A DNA stretch of 64,000 nucleotides from an uncultured Erythrobacter sp. (GCA_947488325.1 CANKYZ010000009.1:50865-114864); one strand, 5' to 3'. Positions 17,835 to 27,670 are shown, numbered from the stretch's first letter. Numbers and translations are program-made. Notes: generated by a model not told the origin, from the sequence alone.

Positions 17835-19316
17835 TTAGCGTCCGCGCACAACAATCTTTACGCGTTGACCTGCGATCAGACCGTCAGTGGAGTTCAGACC
17901 GTTGAGCACACGAAAACGTTCAACTTGCGCAGTGTCATAGGCCATCCGCCGTGCCAGTCCGGCAACTGTATCGCCGCGCTGAACTGTCACAACATCTAAC
18001 ACTCTCGGGATCACTTGCGCAGCTTCGGCCGTGCTGATGCGGCGCATCGATTGGAACATCGAGGCAAACGGATTACTGGCCCCAGCCGGTGTGATAGCGG
18101 CAAAGTGGTATGCTCGATCACCTGCAAACTCATACGCAAATATCGTCACATCCACCTGGCTGTTGCCGTTATTGACTCGCGCCTGACCAAAAGCGGCTCT
18201 AATCCCATTCACTGTCGTGCGCTGAATCGATTGGGGGGCCAAATTGCCACCTTCACCGCCAAGTTCAGAAAATTGTTGGCGGATATAGCTATCGAGATCC
18301 CCATTATACGGCGCGAGTGTCAGCTGAGCCTGCCCGCCTTGTCCATTGACGCTGACGGCACTGGTCGAATTGACCATGTAAAAACCCTGTGGTGCGGTAA
18401 ACGTCAGTCGTAATTCGGGGTGAATAAACTGGCTGCCTTCAATCACGCCCTGTTCGGGATCATCACCATAAAGCAAACCGTCAATCCGTTGCAGGAATGT
18501 GTCACGATTGGTTACAGTGCCCGGCAAACCCCGCGCAGCAGTAAGCGCGCGTTGAACTCGGCTTGCCGGATCGGGGTGTGTCGAAGCCCAAGCAGGCACG
18601 GTCGCATTGCCGCGGCCTTGAAGTTGCGCATCAAGCCCATTCTGCGCTGCAAGACTGCCGAGAACCGTACCCATTGCCCGCGGATCATAACCAGCGGAGG
18701 TTAGATATTGGATACCCAGATCATCTGCTTCCGTTTCCTGACTGCGTGAAAAACTGAGCGTAAGCAATTGCGAACCTTGTAAAAATCCACGTGAGACAGT
18801 CTCTCCAATACCGCTGTCGCCCAACAAGACGGAACTGCCGATTGCGCCCAACACGCCCAGGATCGAATTGCGCTGCGCAGTTCGTTGTCGACGCTGCGAA
18901 TGGCGTGCGGCGACGTGGCCAACCTCATGCCCCATCACTCCTGCCAGCTCTGCTTCGTTATTCATCAACGTAACGAGCTGCCGCGTCGTGTAGATGTAAC
19001 CACCGGGAACCGCGAAGGCGTTGTTCACAGGCGAATTGAGCAGACTGACTGTGAAACTTTCGCGTGCATTGCCCAAACCAGATTGCACCGCAATATTTTT
19101 ACCGACTTGTTCGACATATTGCGCGTGCCTGCCGGTCATCGCACCACCAAATTGAGCGAGCAATTGCGGGTGAAATTCTGCGCCTTGCTGCGCTTCGTTG
19201 GTTGTGATCGGAGTGGATGCCGAAGGAACTGACCCTCCTGCGCCCATGCAACCGCTTAAGATCAAAGCAAGCGGAGCCGTACCCGCAATCAAGAATTTCC
19301 GTGATAATTTGGTCAT
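17835..19316 (-). CDS. M48 family metalloprotease lipoprotein with LysM domain
   Basis: 493 aa from the ATG at 19316, which has a GGGGAGAG site. The N-terminus MTKLSRKFLIAGTAPLAL leads to LSGC, a lipobox. The zinc-protease motif is GHEVGH near residue 135, inside a conserved block LAGVMGHEVGHVAARHS. The C-terminal about 50 residues (TVQRGDTVAGLARRM to IAGQRVKIVV) form a LysM domain. The layout resembles BepA/YfgC-type periplasmic proteases that act in outer-membrane quality control, with LysM suggesting peptidoglycan anchoring. An upstream start at 19364 is rejected because it would bury the signal peptide. Confidence 0.9.
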   Translation of the reverse strand: MTKLSRKFLIAGTAPLALILSGCMGAGGSVPSASTPITTNEAQQGAEFHPQLLAQFGGAMTGRHAQYVEQVGKNIAVQSGLGNARESFTVSLLNSPVNNAFAVPGGYIYTTRQLVTLMNNEAELAGVMGHEVGHVAARHSQRRQRTAQRNSILGVLGAIGSSVLLGDSGIGETVSRGFLQGSQLLTLSFSRSQETEADDLGIQYLTSAGYDPRAMGTVLGSLAAQNGLDAQLQGRGNATVPAWASTHPDPASRVQRALTAARGLPGTVTNRDTFLQRIDGLLYGDDPEQGVIEGSQFIHPELRLTFTAPQGFYMVNSTSAVSVNGQGGQAQLTLAPYNGDLDSYIRQQFSELGGEGGNLAPQSIQRTTVNGIRAAFGQARVNNGNSQVDVTIFAYEFAGDRAYHFAAITPAGASNPFASMFQSMRRISTAEAAQVIPRVLDVVTVQRGDTVAGLARRMAYDTAQVERFRVLNGLNSTDGLIAGQRVKIVVRGR

Positions 19317-19439
19317 GCGTTCTCTCCCCGCGTAAACACGTGATGCAACCTGGCCGCTGGCCAAAACGGCGGCGACGTCATCTTGCTATGCGTGGTTAAC
19401 TATCGGGAAAAGCTGGATGCAGGGCAAGCCCTGCAAATG

Positions 19440-20399
19440 TTATCCGCCGAGCTGGAGAAACCGTTCCTCGCGAAGGCGCATCAGTGCCTCACTACTCATT
19501 TCACTCAGATTATCAACCTCTTCGGCCAGTACTTTACCAAGGTTTCTCGCCATCGCCTGACCGTCACGATGCGCGCCGCCGATAGGTTCTTTTACAATCC
19601 TGTCGATTACGTTCAGTCGTTTTAGGTGCTGGGCCGTGATCTTCATCGCCTGCGCAGCTTCGGATGCCTTTTCAGATGTGCGCCACAAAATGGATGCGCA
19701 GCCCTCTGGTGAGATCACCGAATAGACGGCATGTTCGAGCATAAGAACACGCTCTGCGCTTGCCAGTGCAACCGCTCCGCCTGAACCACCTTCTCCCACA
19801 ATGACCGAAACCATCGGCACCGGCAGCGCCAAACAAGCCTCTGTCGAACGGGCAATGGCTTCGGCTTGACCGCGTTCTTCGGCTTCGATGCCTGGAAATG
19901 CGCCCGATGTATCAACCAAGGTAACAACGGGCAGGCCAAACCGTCCAGCCAGATCCATCAAACGGATCGCTTTGCGATAACCCTCCGGCTTACCCATCCC
20001 AAAATTGTGTTTGATTCGACTTTGCGTGTCATGACCCTTTTCGTGGCCGATCAACATGACGCGCCGTTGTTTACCATTGGGGCCATCCAGCTTGGCAAAG
20101 CCACCCATGATCGCTTCATCTTCACCGTAACAGCGATCTCCACCCAGCGGCAAGAAATCAGTAAAGGCACCAGCGACATAATCACGGAAATGCGGGCGCT
20201 GCGGATGGCGAGCAACCTGTGTTTTTTGCCACGGTGTGAGCGAGGCATAAGTGCTGGCAAGCAGCTCTGCACTTTTCGTTTCAAGCCGCTCAATCTCAGC
20301 TGCAACATCAACCTCATGGTTCGCATCGACTCCGCGCAATTCTGCGATGCGCTCATCAAGGCTACAAACGGGTTTCTCGAATTCGAGGTAGGAAATCAT
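19440..20399 (-). CDS. accA: Acetyl-CoA carboxylase carboxyltransferase subunit alpha
   Basis: 319 aa, normal AccA length. The N-terminus MISYLEFEKPVCSLDERI and the crotonase-type core GRFGLPVVTLVDTSGAFPG and GEGGSGGAVAL are characteristic. AccA with AccD transfers CO2 from biotinyl-AccB to acetyl-CoA, forming malonyl-CoA for fatty acid synthesis. It lies 9 bp after xerD on the same strand. Confidence 0.97.
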   Translation of the reverse strand: MISYLEFEKPVCSLDERIAELRGVDANHEVDVAAEIERLETKSAELLASTYASLTPWQKTQVARHPQRPHFRDYVAGAFTDFLPLGGDRCYGEDEAIMGGFAKLDGPNGKQRRVMLIGHEKGHDTQSRIKHNFGMGKPEGYRKAIRLMDLAGRFGLPVVTLVDTSGAFPGIEAEERGQAEAIARSTEACLALPVPMVSVIVGEGGSGGAVALASAERVLMLEHAVYSVISPEGCASILWRTSEKASEAAQAMKITAQHLKRLNVIDRIVKEPIGGAHRDGQAMARNLGKVLAEEVDNLSEMSSEALMRLREERFLQLGG

Positions 20400-20408
20400 A
20401 AGAGCGCG

Positions 20409-21296
20409 CTAATCCGTCCTTCCGCGTGTGGCAAGCGGGTGGCGTGAATTTACAAGCTCTACCAACCGCGCAGAATCGACATGTGTGTATATTTGTGTGG
20501 TCGCAATATCGGCATGACCAAGCAACGTTTGGAGCACTCGCAAGTCTGCGCCCCCTTCTAACAAATGCGTGGCAAAGGCGTGGCGCAATACGTGTGGGCT
20601 GATGCCAGCAGGATCTAGATCGGCGCGCGCAGCAAGCTCCTTCAATATTTGAAACAGGCGAACGCGGGTAAGGTGTTTACCATTTCGCGATGGGAACAGA
20701 AATTTCGAAGCAGGTTCAGATGGCCGCAATTTGATCCATTCGGCCAATGCTTCGCGCGCGCGCGCGCTAACGGGAATCATACGGGCCTGACCGCCCTTCC
20801 CCATCACCGTGATTAGCGGCGCATCGCGCGGAATGGCGGAAAGCGGAAGACCAACCAACTCAGTCGCGCGCAGACCAGAACCATAGAGCATTTCGAGCAA
20901 AACGAGCTGACGCACAGAGTTTAACTTTCCGCTAGATGCTTCAAGCTCCGCGCGATTCAACAACGCTTCGACAGCCTTATGTCCCAATACTTTTGGTAAA
21001 GGACGCCGGGTGCGTGGTTTGGGTAGGGCGCCGGAGGGATCATCATCGCGCCACCCTTCGTCCACTGCAAATCCAAAAAACTGCCGCAAGGCCGATGCCT
21101 TTCGCGCCACCGTTGATGGAGCAAGCGCTGCCCATTCGCCAGAAAGTTTGGCCACCACTGCGCGCGGTGCCTTGGCAAGATCGCCCAAGGTTTCCTCTGC
21201 CCCGTCCAGGTCGCGTCGATATGCCGACAGCGTGTTAGTCGCAGCGCCGCGCTCAGCGGCAAGCATTTCCAAAAAAGCCTGTGTGGACGTGGACAT
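20409..21296 (-). CDS. xerD: Tyrosine recombinase XerD
   Basis: 295 aa. The catalytic residues are visible: Arg in GSGLRATELVGLP near 148, Lys in VMGKGGQARMIPV near 172, HVLRH near 244-248, and LLGHADIATTQIYTHV near 267-282 with the nucleophilic tyrosine. The N-terminal SAM-like core-binding domain is complete. XerD acts with XerC at dif to resolve chromosome dimers. No integrase-type neighbours or attachment repeats are seen, so a housekeeping role is preferred over a mobile element. Confidence 0.93.
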   Translation of the reverse strand: MSTSTQAFLEMLAAERGAATNTLSAYRRDLDGAEETLGDLAKAPRAVVAKLSGEWAALAPSTVARKASALRQFFGFAVDEGWRDDDPSGALPKPRTRRPLPKVLGHKAVEALLNRAELEASSGKLNSVRQLVLLEMLYGSGLRATELVGLPLSAIPRDAPLITVMGKGGQARMIPVSARAREALAEWIKLRPSEPASKFLFPSRNGKHLTRVRLFQILKELAARADLDPAGISPHVLRHAFATHLLEGGADLRVLQTLLGHADIATTQIYTHVDSARLVELVNSRHPLATRGRTD

Positions 21297-21305
21297 GAGC
21301 GGGGT

Positions 21306-23201
21306 CTATCCGCGCGCAACCGCCTCTGCGGCGATCATTCTGGCTTCTGCTTCCAAGCCAACTCGGCGCAGTGCAGACACGATATGATAAAGGTGCAACG
21401 GAGTCATTTGCGACCAGCTTTCACCCTGCATTCCCAATCCGGCTAACAGAGCAACCATTGCTGGATTATCAACTTCTGCAGCGCGGTCGATCATTCTGGT
21501 CCAACGCGTCTGACGCCCCAAATCAGCGCCAATTGCGCTCGCGTCACCCTCAGACATACGCCCCAGTCCGGCAAGACCAGCAACCAAAAACTCGGATTTG
21601 CGCGCTTCTTCGCTGATGTCATCGCTGATGAATGTGTCAACCGCATCTGGATCAGCGTTCCCGGCATTAGGATTGGAAAGCGCGATCAGCGCCCAACCTA
21701 GCGATCCCGGCTCAACCACAGCAGCCCACGCGGCCGCATCACGATCCAACCCGGCTGTCAGCATCGATGCGATAAGGCTGCCCGCATCTTGCGAATTATC
21801 AGCGGATGGCGGGATACGGGCCGCTGCATATGCGGTTAGCACTTGACCAGCAACGCCCGTTTCGCCCTCCCCCCACAACCCCCGCATTGCGGTGATGCGG
21901 ATTGTAGGATCAGCCCCGACGAATGCCTCGCGAAGGCGTGCTGCGCGGTCAGCCGCTCCGCCACCAATTGCATTGTCGGAATAGACCTGACTGTAAATGT
22001 CGATCATCGCCGCTGCGGACAAAACGCCCCGGCTTGCGGCGATTTCCGCATATTGGGCACGTACTGCGAGCGGTAGCATCGGTGCCGATGCAGCAGAAAG
22101 CGAGTAATAGTCGCCGCCCGGTCCGCTCAATGCAGCAGCAATCAAAGCATCGGGAATGTCGTCACCTACGGCATTGGCAATCGCAAAGCGCCACGGGCTA
22201 AGCTCGCCAACGCCTTCCCACGAAACCGTCGTTCCACCGCGCCCACGCCCGGCTGCACCAGCATAACGCTGCGCTAGCAACACATCGATTTCAGGCGCAA
22301 TTTCTTCACTTTGCGCCGCATTTAGCTGCGATCCTGCCAGCGCACCTTCACCGGCATAGGCGTTGCAAATGGCCTGCATCATGATCCATTGTGGATCCTC
22401 CCGTACCGACCCTTGCAACCGCACAGCGGGGCACGCGCCGACCAGATCTGACGAAGCGATATAAGCTGTTAGTGCCTGACTGGTCATTGCGGTGCTCCAG
22501 TTGCCAGTATCGACATCCTGCACCAATCCGCGTGTTACCGCATATTCGCCCATTGAATTGAGAACACCCGCACGCAAGGCGGCGAATTCAACCGGGTTCA
22601 TCCCTTCAGGCGCAGCTAGGCGGCTAGCCATAGCGCGGCGCACTAGAATATGCCCCCAACGCGAAACCAGTGGACCTTTTGTTCCTGCAAGGATTGCACG
22701 GACAAGATTTTGCGGCTGCTTTGCCAACGCTTGAGTTGGTAGACCACCCTCCGATGGTGCCAACATTCCCACCTGCGCAAGCGATCGGCGTGCGGCGGGA
22801 GGGATGTCGAACCTTGGCTTTAGCCCCAGCAAATCATCAAGCTGATCAGTGGAGAGATTCTCCAATTCTTCAAGCGATGGCAGCCCCGATCGTTCCTCTC
22901 GAGAAATTTGCGGAACTGGAGGCAGATTTCCCGGTACAGGCGCAGGTCCTACACTCGGCACAGTCGGTTCGGAGCTAGGGACGGCTGGGCCAGCAGGGGC
23001 TACCGTTGGCACCGCAGTGGGCGACGGCGGCGGAGCTGGAGTTGGCGCGGGATCGTCAAAACCCGGCGGTAAAAGCGATTCAGGCGCGTCTTGCGCCTGC
23101 CCCAGCGAGCTGAACGCACCGCCGCCAATTGCACCAACGAGCGCAAGAGTTGCAGCTCCCGTGACCCAAACTCTCTTGGTCAATTGCGTCGTATCCTTCA
23201 T
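21306..23201 (-). CDS. Unknown exported alpha-helical protein
   Basis: 631 aa, not recognised. The N-terminus has a hydrophobic segment (about residues 10-32) ending near AQA, then a Pro/Ala/Val-rich linker (about 45-100). The rest is Ala- and Leu-rich and appears largely helical, resembling a repeat solenoid without clear TPR motifs. It is probably periplasmic or membrane-tethered. Its ATG overlaps the stop of a 66-aa single-membrane protein, so the two are likely made together. It lies 9 bp before xerD. Confidence 0.7.
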   Translation of the reverse strand: MKDTTQLTKRVWVTGAATLALVGAIGGGAFSSLGQAQDAPESLLPPGFDDPAPTPAPPPSPTAVPTVAPAGPAVPSSEPTVPSVGPAPVPGNLPPVPQISREERSGLPSLEELENLSTDQLDDLLGLKPRFDIPPAARRSLAQVGMLAPSEGGLPTQALAKQPQNLVRAILAGTKGPLVSRWGHILVRRAMASRLAAPEGMNPVEFAALRAGVLNSMGEYAVTRGLVQDVDTGNWSTAMTSQALTAYIASSDLVGACPAVRLQGSVREDPQWIMMQAICNAYAGEGALAGSQLNAAQSEEIAPEIDVLLAQRYAGAAGRGRGGTTVSWEGVGELSPWRFAIANAVGDDIPDALIAAALSGPGGDYYSLSAASAPMLPLAVRAQYAEIAASRGVLSAAAMIDIYSQVYSDNAIGGGAADRAARLREAFVGADPTIRITAMRGLWGEGETGVAGQVLTAYAAARIPPSADNSQDAGSLIASMLTAGLDRDAAAWAAVVEPGSLGWALIALSNPNAGNADPDAVDTFISDDISEEARKSEFLVAGLAGLGRMSEGDASAIGADLGRQTRWTRMIDRAAEVDNPAMVALLAGLGMQGESWSQMTPLHLYHIVSALRRVGLEAEARMIAAEAVARG

Positions 23202-23398
23202 TCGCTCGCTCCGCTGGCAGCCGGAAATACGATCTTTTGCTCAATGGGATGAATCGGTTCTTCGCCAGCATCAATATAGGCGAATACGAGCACTGCAGCT
23301 GCCGCAATTGCAAGGTAAAGCGGCCAGCGCCGGCGCACGGCAAAATTCGCCTTGGACAATTTAGGCTGTTTGATAGGTGTACTTGCTTCGTCAGACAT
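23198..23398 (-). CDS. Unknown small single-pass membrane protein
   Basis: 66 aa. A basic N-terminal stretch (KANFAVRRR) precedes one helix, WPLYLAIAAAAVLVFAYI, then a short acidic tail. It overlaps the 631-aa exported protein by 4 bp and could be its membrane anchor. Family not recognised. The promoter region is shared with divergent aroK. Confidence 0.65.
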   Translation of the reverse strand: MSDEASTPIKQPKLSKANFAVRRRWPLYLAIAAAAVLVFAYIDAGEEPIHPIEQKIVFPAASGASE

Positions 23399-23436
23399 AT
23401 TGCGCGCGCTCTACCCCATCTATAGGCCCTGCTGCA

Positions 23437-24003
23437 ATGTCCTCTAATCCGCCCCTAAACCAAATAGAAATTGCCCAGATCGCAGCGCGGCTCGACCGTC
23501 CCGTGGTGCTGGTTGGGTTGATGGGGGTTGGTAAATCCACAGTCGGCCGACGTCTCGCTAATATGTTGGGGTGTGGATTTTTCGATGCGGATTATGAGAT
23601 CGAGCACGCGGCGCAGCGCAGTATCCCGGAGATATTCGGCCAACATGGTGAAGCCTATTTCCGCGATGGAGAGCGCCGTGTAATCGCACGATTGATAGAG
23701 GAGGAAGCTGGGGTGATTGCTACCGGCGGTGGTGCTTTTGTCGATCCGGAGACACGGTCTTTAATCCTAAGACGCGCATTGGCCGTTTGGATTGACTGCG
23801 ACATCGACACTCTGGTGGAACGTACATCACGCCGAAAAACGAGACCTCTGTTGCAAACCGGCGATCCCAAGGTCATTCTCACCGAATTGTTCAAAAAGCG
23901 CGAAAAATTCTATGCGCAGGCACAAGTGCATGTGCAAAGCCAAGACAGCGCACATTCAGACACGGCGCGCGCGATTATTGAGGCTATCGACCAATGGATG
24001 TAA
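23437..24003 (+). CDS. aroK: Shikimate kinase
   Basis: 188 aa. P-loop LMGVGKSTVGRRLA near residues 28-41, shikimate-binding DADYEIEH and the lid/Walker B-like ATGGGAFV are all present. It phosphorylates shikimate in aromatic amino acid synthesis. The frame extends upstream to 23377, but that region overlaps the divergent small gene, and MSSNPPLNQ at 23437 gives the normal length. The stop overlaps aroB. Confidence 0.95.
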   Translation: MSSNPPLNQIEIAQIAARLDRPVVLVGLMGVGKSTVGRRLANMLGCGFFDADYEIEHAAQRSIPEIFGQHGEAYFRDGERRVIARLIEEEAGVIATGGGAFVDPETRSLILRRALAVWIDCDIDTLVERTSRRKTRPLLQTGDPKVILTELFKKREKFYAQAQVHVQSQDSAHSDTARAIIEAIDQWM

Positions 24004-25112
24004 TTCCCGTCGCCCTTGCTGGGCGCAGCTATGATGTTACGATTGAGGCTGGGCTACTCGATGATTTAGGATCGCGCGCGCAGCCATTCCTTGCAAGTTT
24101 TGCAAGGCGCGCTGTGCCAATTGTGGCGGACCGCAACACTCACCAATTGTACTTTGGGAAGATTGAGGCCGCTCTTAGCAATGCCGGTTACAAATCCGAC
24201 TGGTTCATAGTCGATCAAGGCGAAAACGCGAAAAGCTGGAAAGTCCTTGAAGAATTGACCGATTGGCTGCTCGCACTCGGAATAACCCGATCCGATAATG
24301 TTGTGGCATTCGGAGGAGGAGTAGTCGGCGATCTCACCGGATTCGCATGTGCGGTAATGAAACGTGGATGCGGCTTCGTGCAGATCCCCACCACTTTGCT
24401 GGCACAAGTGGACAGCTCCGTCGGCGGCAAAACCGCGATAAATACGGGCGCAGGGAAGAACCTGATTGGAGCGTTTCACCAACCCTCTACTGTTCTAATC
24501 GATCCACTGGTCCTCGACACATTGCCCGACCGCGAGATGCGCGCTGGCTATGCCGAAGTTCTCAAATACGGTCTGCTGGGCGATGCGGAGTTTTTTGATT
24601 GGCTAGAGGTCAATGGTCCGAAAGTTCTGGCGCACGAACCGCAGGCGCTTTCCCATGCAATCGCCACCAGCATCCGCGCCAAAGCCAAGATTGTCACCGA
24701 GGATGAGCGAGAAACCTCCGGCGTGCGCGCTCTACTCAACCTTGGCCACACATTCGGCCATGCACTTGAGGCGGAAACAGGCTTTTCACATCGCTTGCTC
24801 CACGGTGAGGGTGTTGCGCTTGGCATGATTTTAGCCGCGCGATATTCGGCGCGGCGTGGCGAAATTTCGGGGAACGATGCGGATATGGTGGCCCGCATCA
24901 TTGCCGCTGCAGGCCTACCTTCGGAAATTGCAGCCCTGAACATGAATTGCGACGGTGCGCGATTGGTCGATCATATGCGCCATGACAAGAAGATGGAGGC
25001 AGACACTCTGCCCTTCCTTCTGCTCAAAGGGATCGGGGAGGCTTACATGGCACGCGACGTGGAGCTGGATGACGTGGCTGACTTCCTAGACGGTCAACTC
25101 CATTTGACGTGA
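23994..25112 (+). CDS. aroB: 3-Dehydroquinate synthase
   Basis: 372 aa. It contains GGGVVGDLTGFACAVMKRG, IPTTLLAQVDSSVGGKTAIN and the metal-ligand region LNLGHTFGHALE, all typical of AroB. It cyclises DAHP to 3-dehydroquinate using NAD and a divalent metal. The ATG lies 10 bp inside the end of aroK, a common aroK-aroB arrangement that supports coupled translation. Confidence 0.97.
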   Translation: MDVIPVALAGRSYDVTIEAGLLDDLGSRAQPFLASFARRAVPIVADRNTHQLYFGKIEAALSNAGYKSDWFIVDQGENAKSWKVLEELTDWLLALGITRSDNVVAFGGGVVGDLTGFACAVMKRGCGFVQIPTTLLAQVDSSVGGKTAINTGAGKNLIGAFHQPSTVLIDPLVLDTLPDREMRAGYAEVLKYGLLGDAEFFDWLEVNGPKVLAHEPQALSHAIATSIRAKAKIVTEDERETSGVRALLNLGHTFGHALEAETGFSHRLLHGEGVALGMILAARYSARRGEISGNDADMVARIIAAAGLPSEIAALNMNCDGARLVDHMRHDKKMEADTLPFLLLKGIGEAYMARDVELDDVADFLDGQLHLT

Positions 25113-25120
25113 TGGCCGGT

Positions 25121-25399
25121 TCAACTGGCAGGGCGCGGAATCTTGGTAATCTTGCTCGAAATATCGGTTAGCTTCGCGCCGGCTGCGGTTGCTTCATCTG
25201 CCAACATTACATCGTGTTCAGCGAACAATCGCTCCACATCTTGGCGGCGCTCCAGCAACATATGTGCGATACCCGGCGCTAAGCTCTCACCGTCACCAAT
25301 CTGACCGAGCAGAGCCGCAAGATCACTCTCTGTCGCCTCACGGCCCGTCTTGAAGAAATGACCTTTCCGGTCGAAATACCCTGTGCCTTTTTTAGCCAT
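25121..25399 (-). CDS. Unknown small cytosolic protein
   Basis: 92 aa, not recognised. It begins MAKKGTGYFDRKGHFFKT and has an amphipathic, mostly helical remainder with no membrane segment or cysteines. It converges on aroB (8 bp apart). Codon use and an AGGGAGGA-like site before the ATG support it as a real gene. Confidence 0.65.
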   Translation of the reverse strand: MAKKGTGYFDRKGHFFKTGREATESDLAALLGQIGDGESLAPGIAHMLLERRQDVERLFAEHDVMLADEATAAGAKLTDISSKITKIPRPAS

Positions 25400-25526
25400 G
25401 TCCTGATCCTCCCTTTGGCAAATCTCCGCAGGTCCAAATTGCGCGCTTCTAACGAGTCGGTGATCTAATGGTCTCGCAAACGCGCCCTTAAGGCCAGCCT
25501 TGATAAGGACAAAATGCGATCAGGAC

Positions 25527-25556
25527 TGTGATTTGTCGTATCAGTACAAAATCACA
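25527..25556. repeat. Inverted repeat in the 25.4-25.6 kb gap
   Basis: TGTGATTTGT and ACAAAATCACA form a 10-bp near-perfect inverted repeat with one bulged A and a 9-nt centre. It sits 128-157 bp upstream of the unknown 92-aa gene and 78-107 bp beyond the pccA stop. No T-run follows on either side, so it looks more like an operator or RNA hairpin than a terminator. The rest of the 234-bp gap is AT-rich and shows nothing else. Confidence 0.35.
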
Positions 25557-25633
25557 TCGCGAATCTTTCACCGTGCACGCATGAAATTACAAATTTTACA
25601 TATATTATAATTGACTAGTCTGATCGTCAGTCG

Positions 25634-27670
25634 TTATTCCAACTCCAAAATCACCGCATCGACGGCCAGACTATCACCCTCTGCGGCGTTGATCTTGGAG
25701 ATTACTGCCTGCTTTTCAGCGCGCAGAATATTTTCCATCTTCATCGCTTCGACGGTGGCCAGTGGTTGGCCCGGCTGCACTTCTTCACCTTCGGCTACAT
25801 GCAGCTTCATCAGCATCCCCGGCATTGGACAAATCAGCATTCTTGAAAGGTCGGGCGGAACCTTCTCGATCATATAATCGGCCAGCGGAGCAAGTGTGGC
25901 AGGAAGCACCAAAGCTTGATGTGACGCGCCGCGCGTGACCATCCGCCAGCGAACACCAACGCGTTCAACCTGTACGGTCATTTCGTGGTCGCCAATAACT
26001 TGAGCGATCGGCATGCCAACCTCCCAATCCCACGTCCCGCGAACCAACTCGCCGTCGACAGTCGCGCCGCCTTCTTCAAGCAGCACGTCAAATCCGCGAT
26101 CACCAATTTTGACCATCCAATGCGATGGCGGGTTTTCCCGGCTATTTAGCTGGCCTGAGATATGCCGAGCGCGAACTTGCTGCGTGAATTCAGCGCCAGC
26201 AAACAATGCAGCAAGCTGGCGCAGCAGTTCATCGCTGGCAGGAGCCCCTTCGAACCCATCGGGATATTCTTCCGCGATGAAGCCCGTCGTCAGCTCTCCT
26301 GAACGGAAACGATCATGCTGCATGATAGCGCTGAGGAAATCGACATTGTGGCCTAGGCCCTTGATACGGAACGCGTCGAGTGCCTCAACCTGAAGGTCAG
26401 CGGCTTCATTGCGTGTGGGCGCCCAAGTGATCAGTTTTGCGATCATCGGATCGTAGAACATCGACACTTCACCGCCTTCAAAGACACCATCATCTACACG
26501 CACGCTGCCCGCGCCATGAGCGACACCTCGCCGCGCTTTGCCTTGAACTTCACCATCATCACTCCAACCAGGGACCGAAGGCGAATATTGCATCAAGCGC
26601 CCGGTCGAGGGCAGGAACCCGCGATAGGGGTCTTCGGCATAGACGCGGTTTTCAATCGACCAGCCATCGATACCGATGTCATCCTGAGACACGCTCAATG
26701 CTTCGCCCGCCGCGACCCGGATCATCTGTTCGACCAGATCAATCCCGGAAATCGCTTCGGTAACAGGATGTTCAACTTGCAAACGGGTGTTCATTTCCAA
26801 GAAGTAAAAACTCTCCCCCGTCGGGTCCGCCCCGCTAACAATCAGTTCAACCGTGCCTGCAGAATGATAATCCACCGCGCGCGATAGAGCGACGCTTTGC
26901 TCACCCATCGCTTTGCGCATTTTGGGCGTCACAAACGGTGACGGTGCTTCTTCGACGACCTTTTGGTGGCGGCGCTGGATCGAGCATTCGCGCTCATTCA
27001 AATAGAGAATATTGCCGTGTTTATCGCCTAGGATCTGAATCTCGATATGGCGCGGGTTTTCGATGAATTTCTCAATGAAAACGCGATCATCGCCAAAGGA
27101 ATTTAATCCTTCACGCTTGGTTGCTTCGAACCCTTCGCGCACGTCTTTCTCAGACCAAGCAAGGCGCATGCCCTTGCCCCCGCCCCCGGCGCTCGCCTTC
27201 ATCATCACCGGATAACCGATGCCGTCACTGATTTCGACTGCATGTTCTGTATCGCGGATTTCGCCGACAAAGCCGGGAACGACATTGACGCCAGCGGCGA
27301 GTGCCAGTTTTTTGGATTCGATCTTGTCGCCCATCGCCGCGATTGCGCCCGCAGGCGGGCCGATAAAGGTGATATTTTCAGCCGAAAGCGCCTCAACAAA
27401 GCTCGCACGTTCGGAGAGGAAGCCATAGCCGGGATGGACTGCCTCCGCGCCGGTTTCTTTGCACGCCGCGATGATCTTTTCTGGGATTAGATAGCTTTCG
27501 GCAGCTGGTGATGGGCCGATATGGACTGCCTCATCCGCCATTTTTACAAACGGCGCATTGCGATCCGCATCCGAGTAAACCGCAACAGTCGCGATCCCCA
27601 TTTTCTGTGCCGTCTGGATAACACGGCAGGCAATTTCACCGCGATTGGCAATCAGTATTTTCGAAAACAA
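25634..27670 (-). CDS. pccA: Propionyl-CoA carboxylase, biotin-carrying alpha subunit
   Basis: 678 aa. N-terminal biotin carboxylase (MFSKILIANRGEIACRVI, Gly-rich ATP loop KASAGGGGKGMR, ECSIQRRHQKVVEEAPS), a middle BT-type domain, and a C-terminal biotinyl domain with the biotinylated lysine in VEAMKMENILRAE. It carboxylates biotin for transfer to propionyl-CoA by PccB. Acetyl- or methylcrotonyl-CoA specificity is possible in this family. The methylmalonyl-CoA mutase, epimerase and pccB on the same strand nearby favour propionyl-CoA. Confidence 0.92.
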   Translation of the reverse strand: MFSKILIANRGEIACRVIQTAQKMGIATVAVYSDADRNAPFVKMADEAVHIGPSPAAESYLIPEKIIAACKETGAEAVHPGYGFLSERASFVEALSAENITFIGPPAGAIAAMGDKIESKKLALAAGVNVVPGFVGEIRDTEHAVEISDGIGYPVMMKASAGGGGKGMRLAWSEKDVREGFEATKREGLNSFGDDRVFIEKFIENPRHIEIQILGDKHGNILYLNERECSIQRRHQKVVEEAPSPFVTPKMRKAMGEQSVALSRAVDYHSAGTVELIVSGADPTGESFYFLEMNTRLQVEHPVTEAISGIDLVEQMIRVAAGEALSVSQDDIGIDGWSIENRVYAEDPYRGFLPSTGRLMQYSPSVPGWSDDGEVQGKARRGVAHGAGSVRVDDGVFEGGEVSMFYDPMIAKLITWAPTRNEAADLQVEALDAFRIKGLGHNVDFLSAIMQHDRFRSGELTTGFIAEEYPDGFEGAPASDELLRQLAALFAGAEFTQQVRARHISGQLNSRENPPSHWMVKIGDRGFDVLLEEGGATVDGELVRGTWDWEVGMPIAQVIGDHEMTVQVERVGVRWRMVTRGASHQALVLPATLAPLADYMIEKVPPDLSRMLICPMPGMLMKLHVAEGEEVQPGQPLATVEAMKMENILRAEKQAVISKINAAEGDSLAVDAVILELE

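Noticed and set aside
20755..20770. A (GC)n run inside xerD
   Set aside because: It encodes alternating Ala/Arg residues within an intact recombinase and shows no sign of length change or frame disruption.
20409..21296. A phage or island integrase
   Set aside because: Length, motifs and housekeeping neighbours fit XerD. No attachment repeats, tRNA junction or mobile genes are near it.
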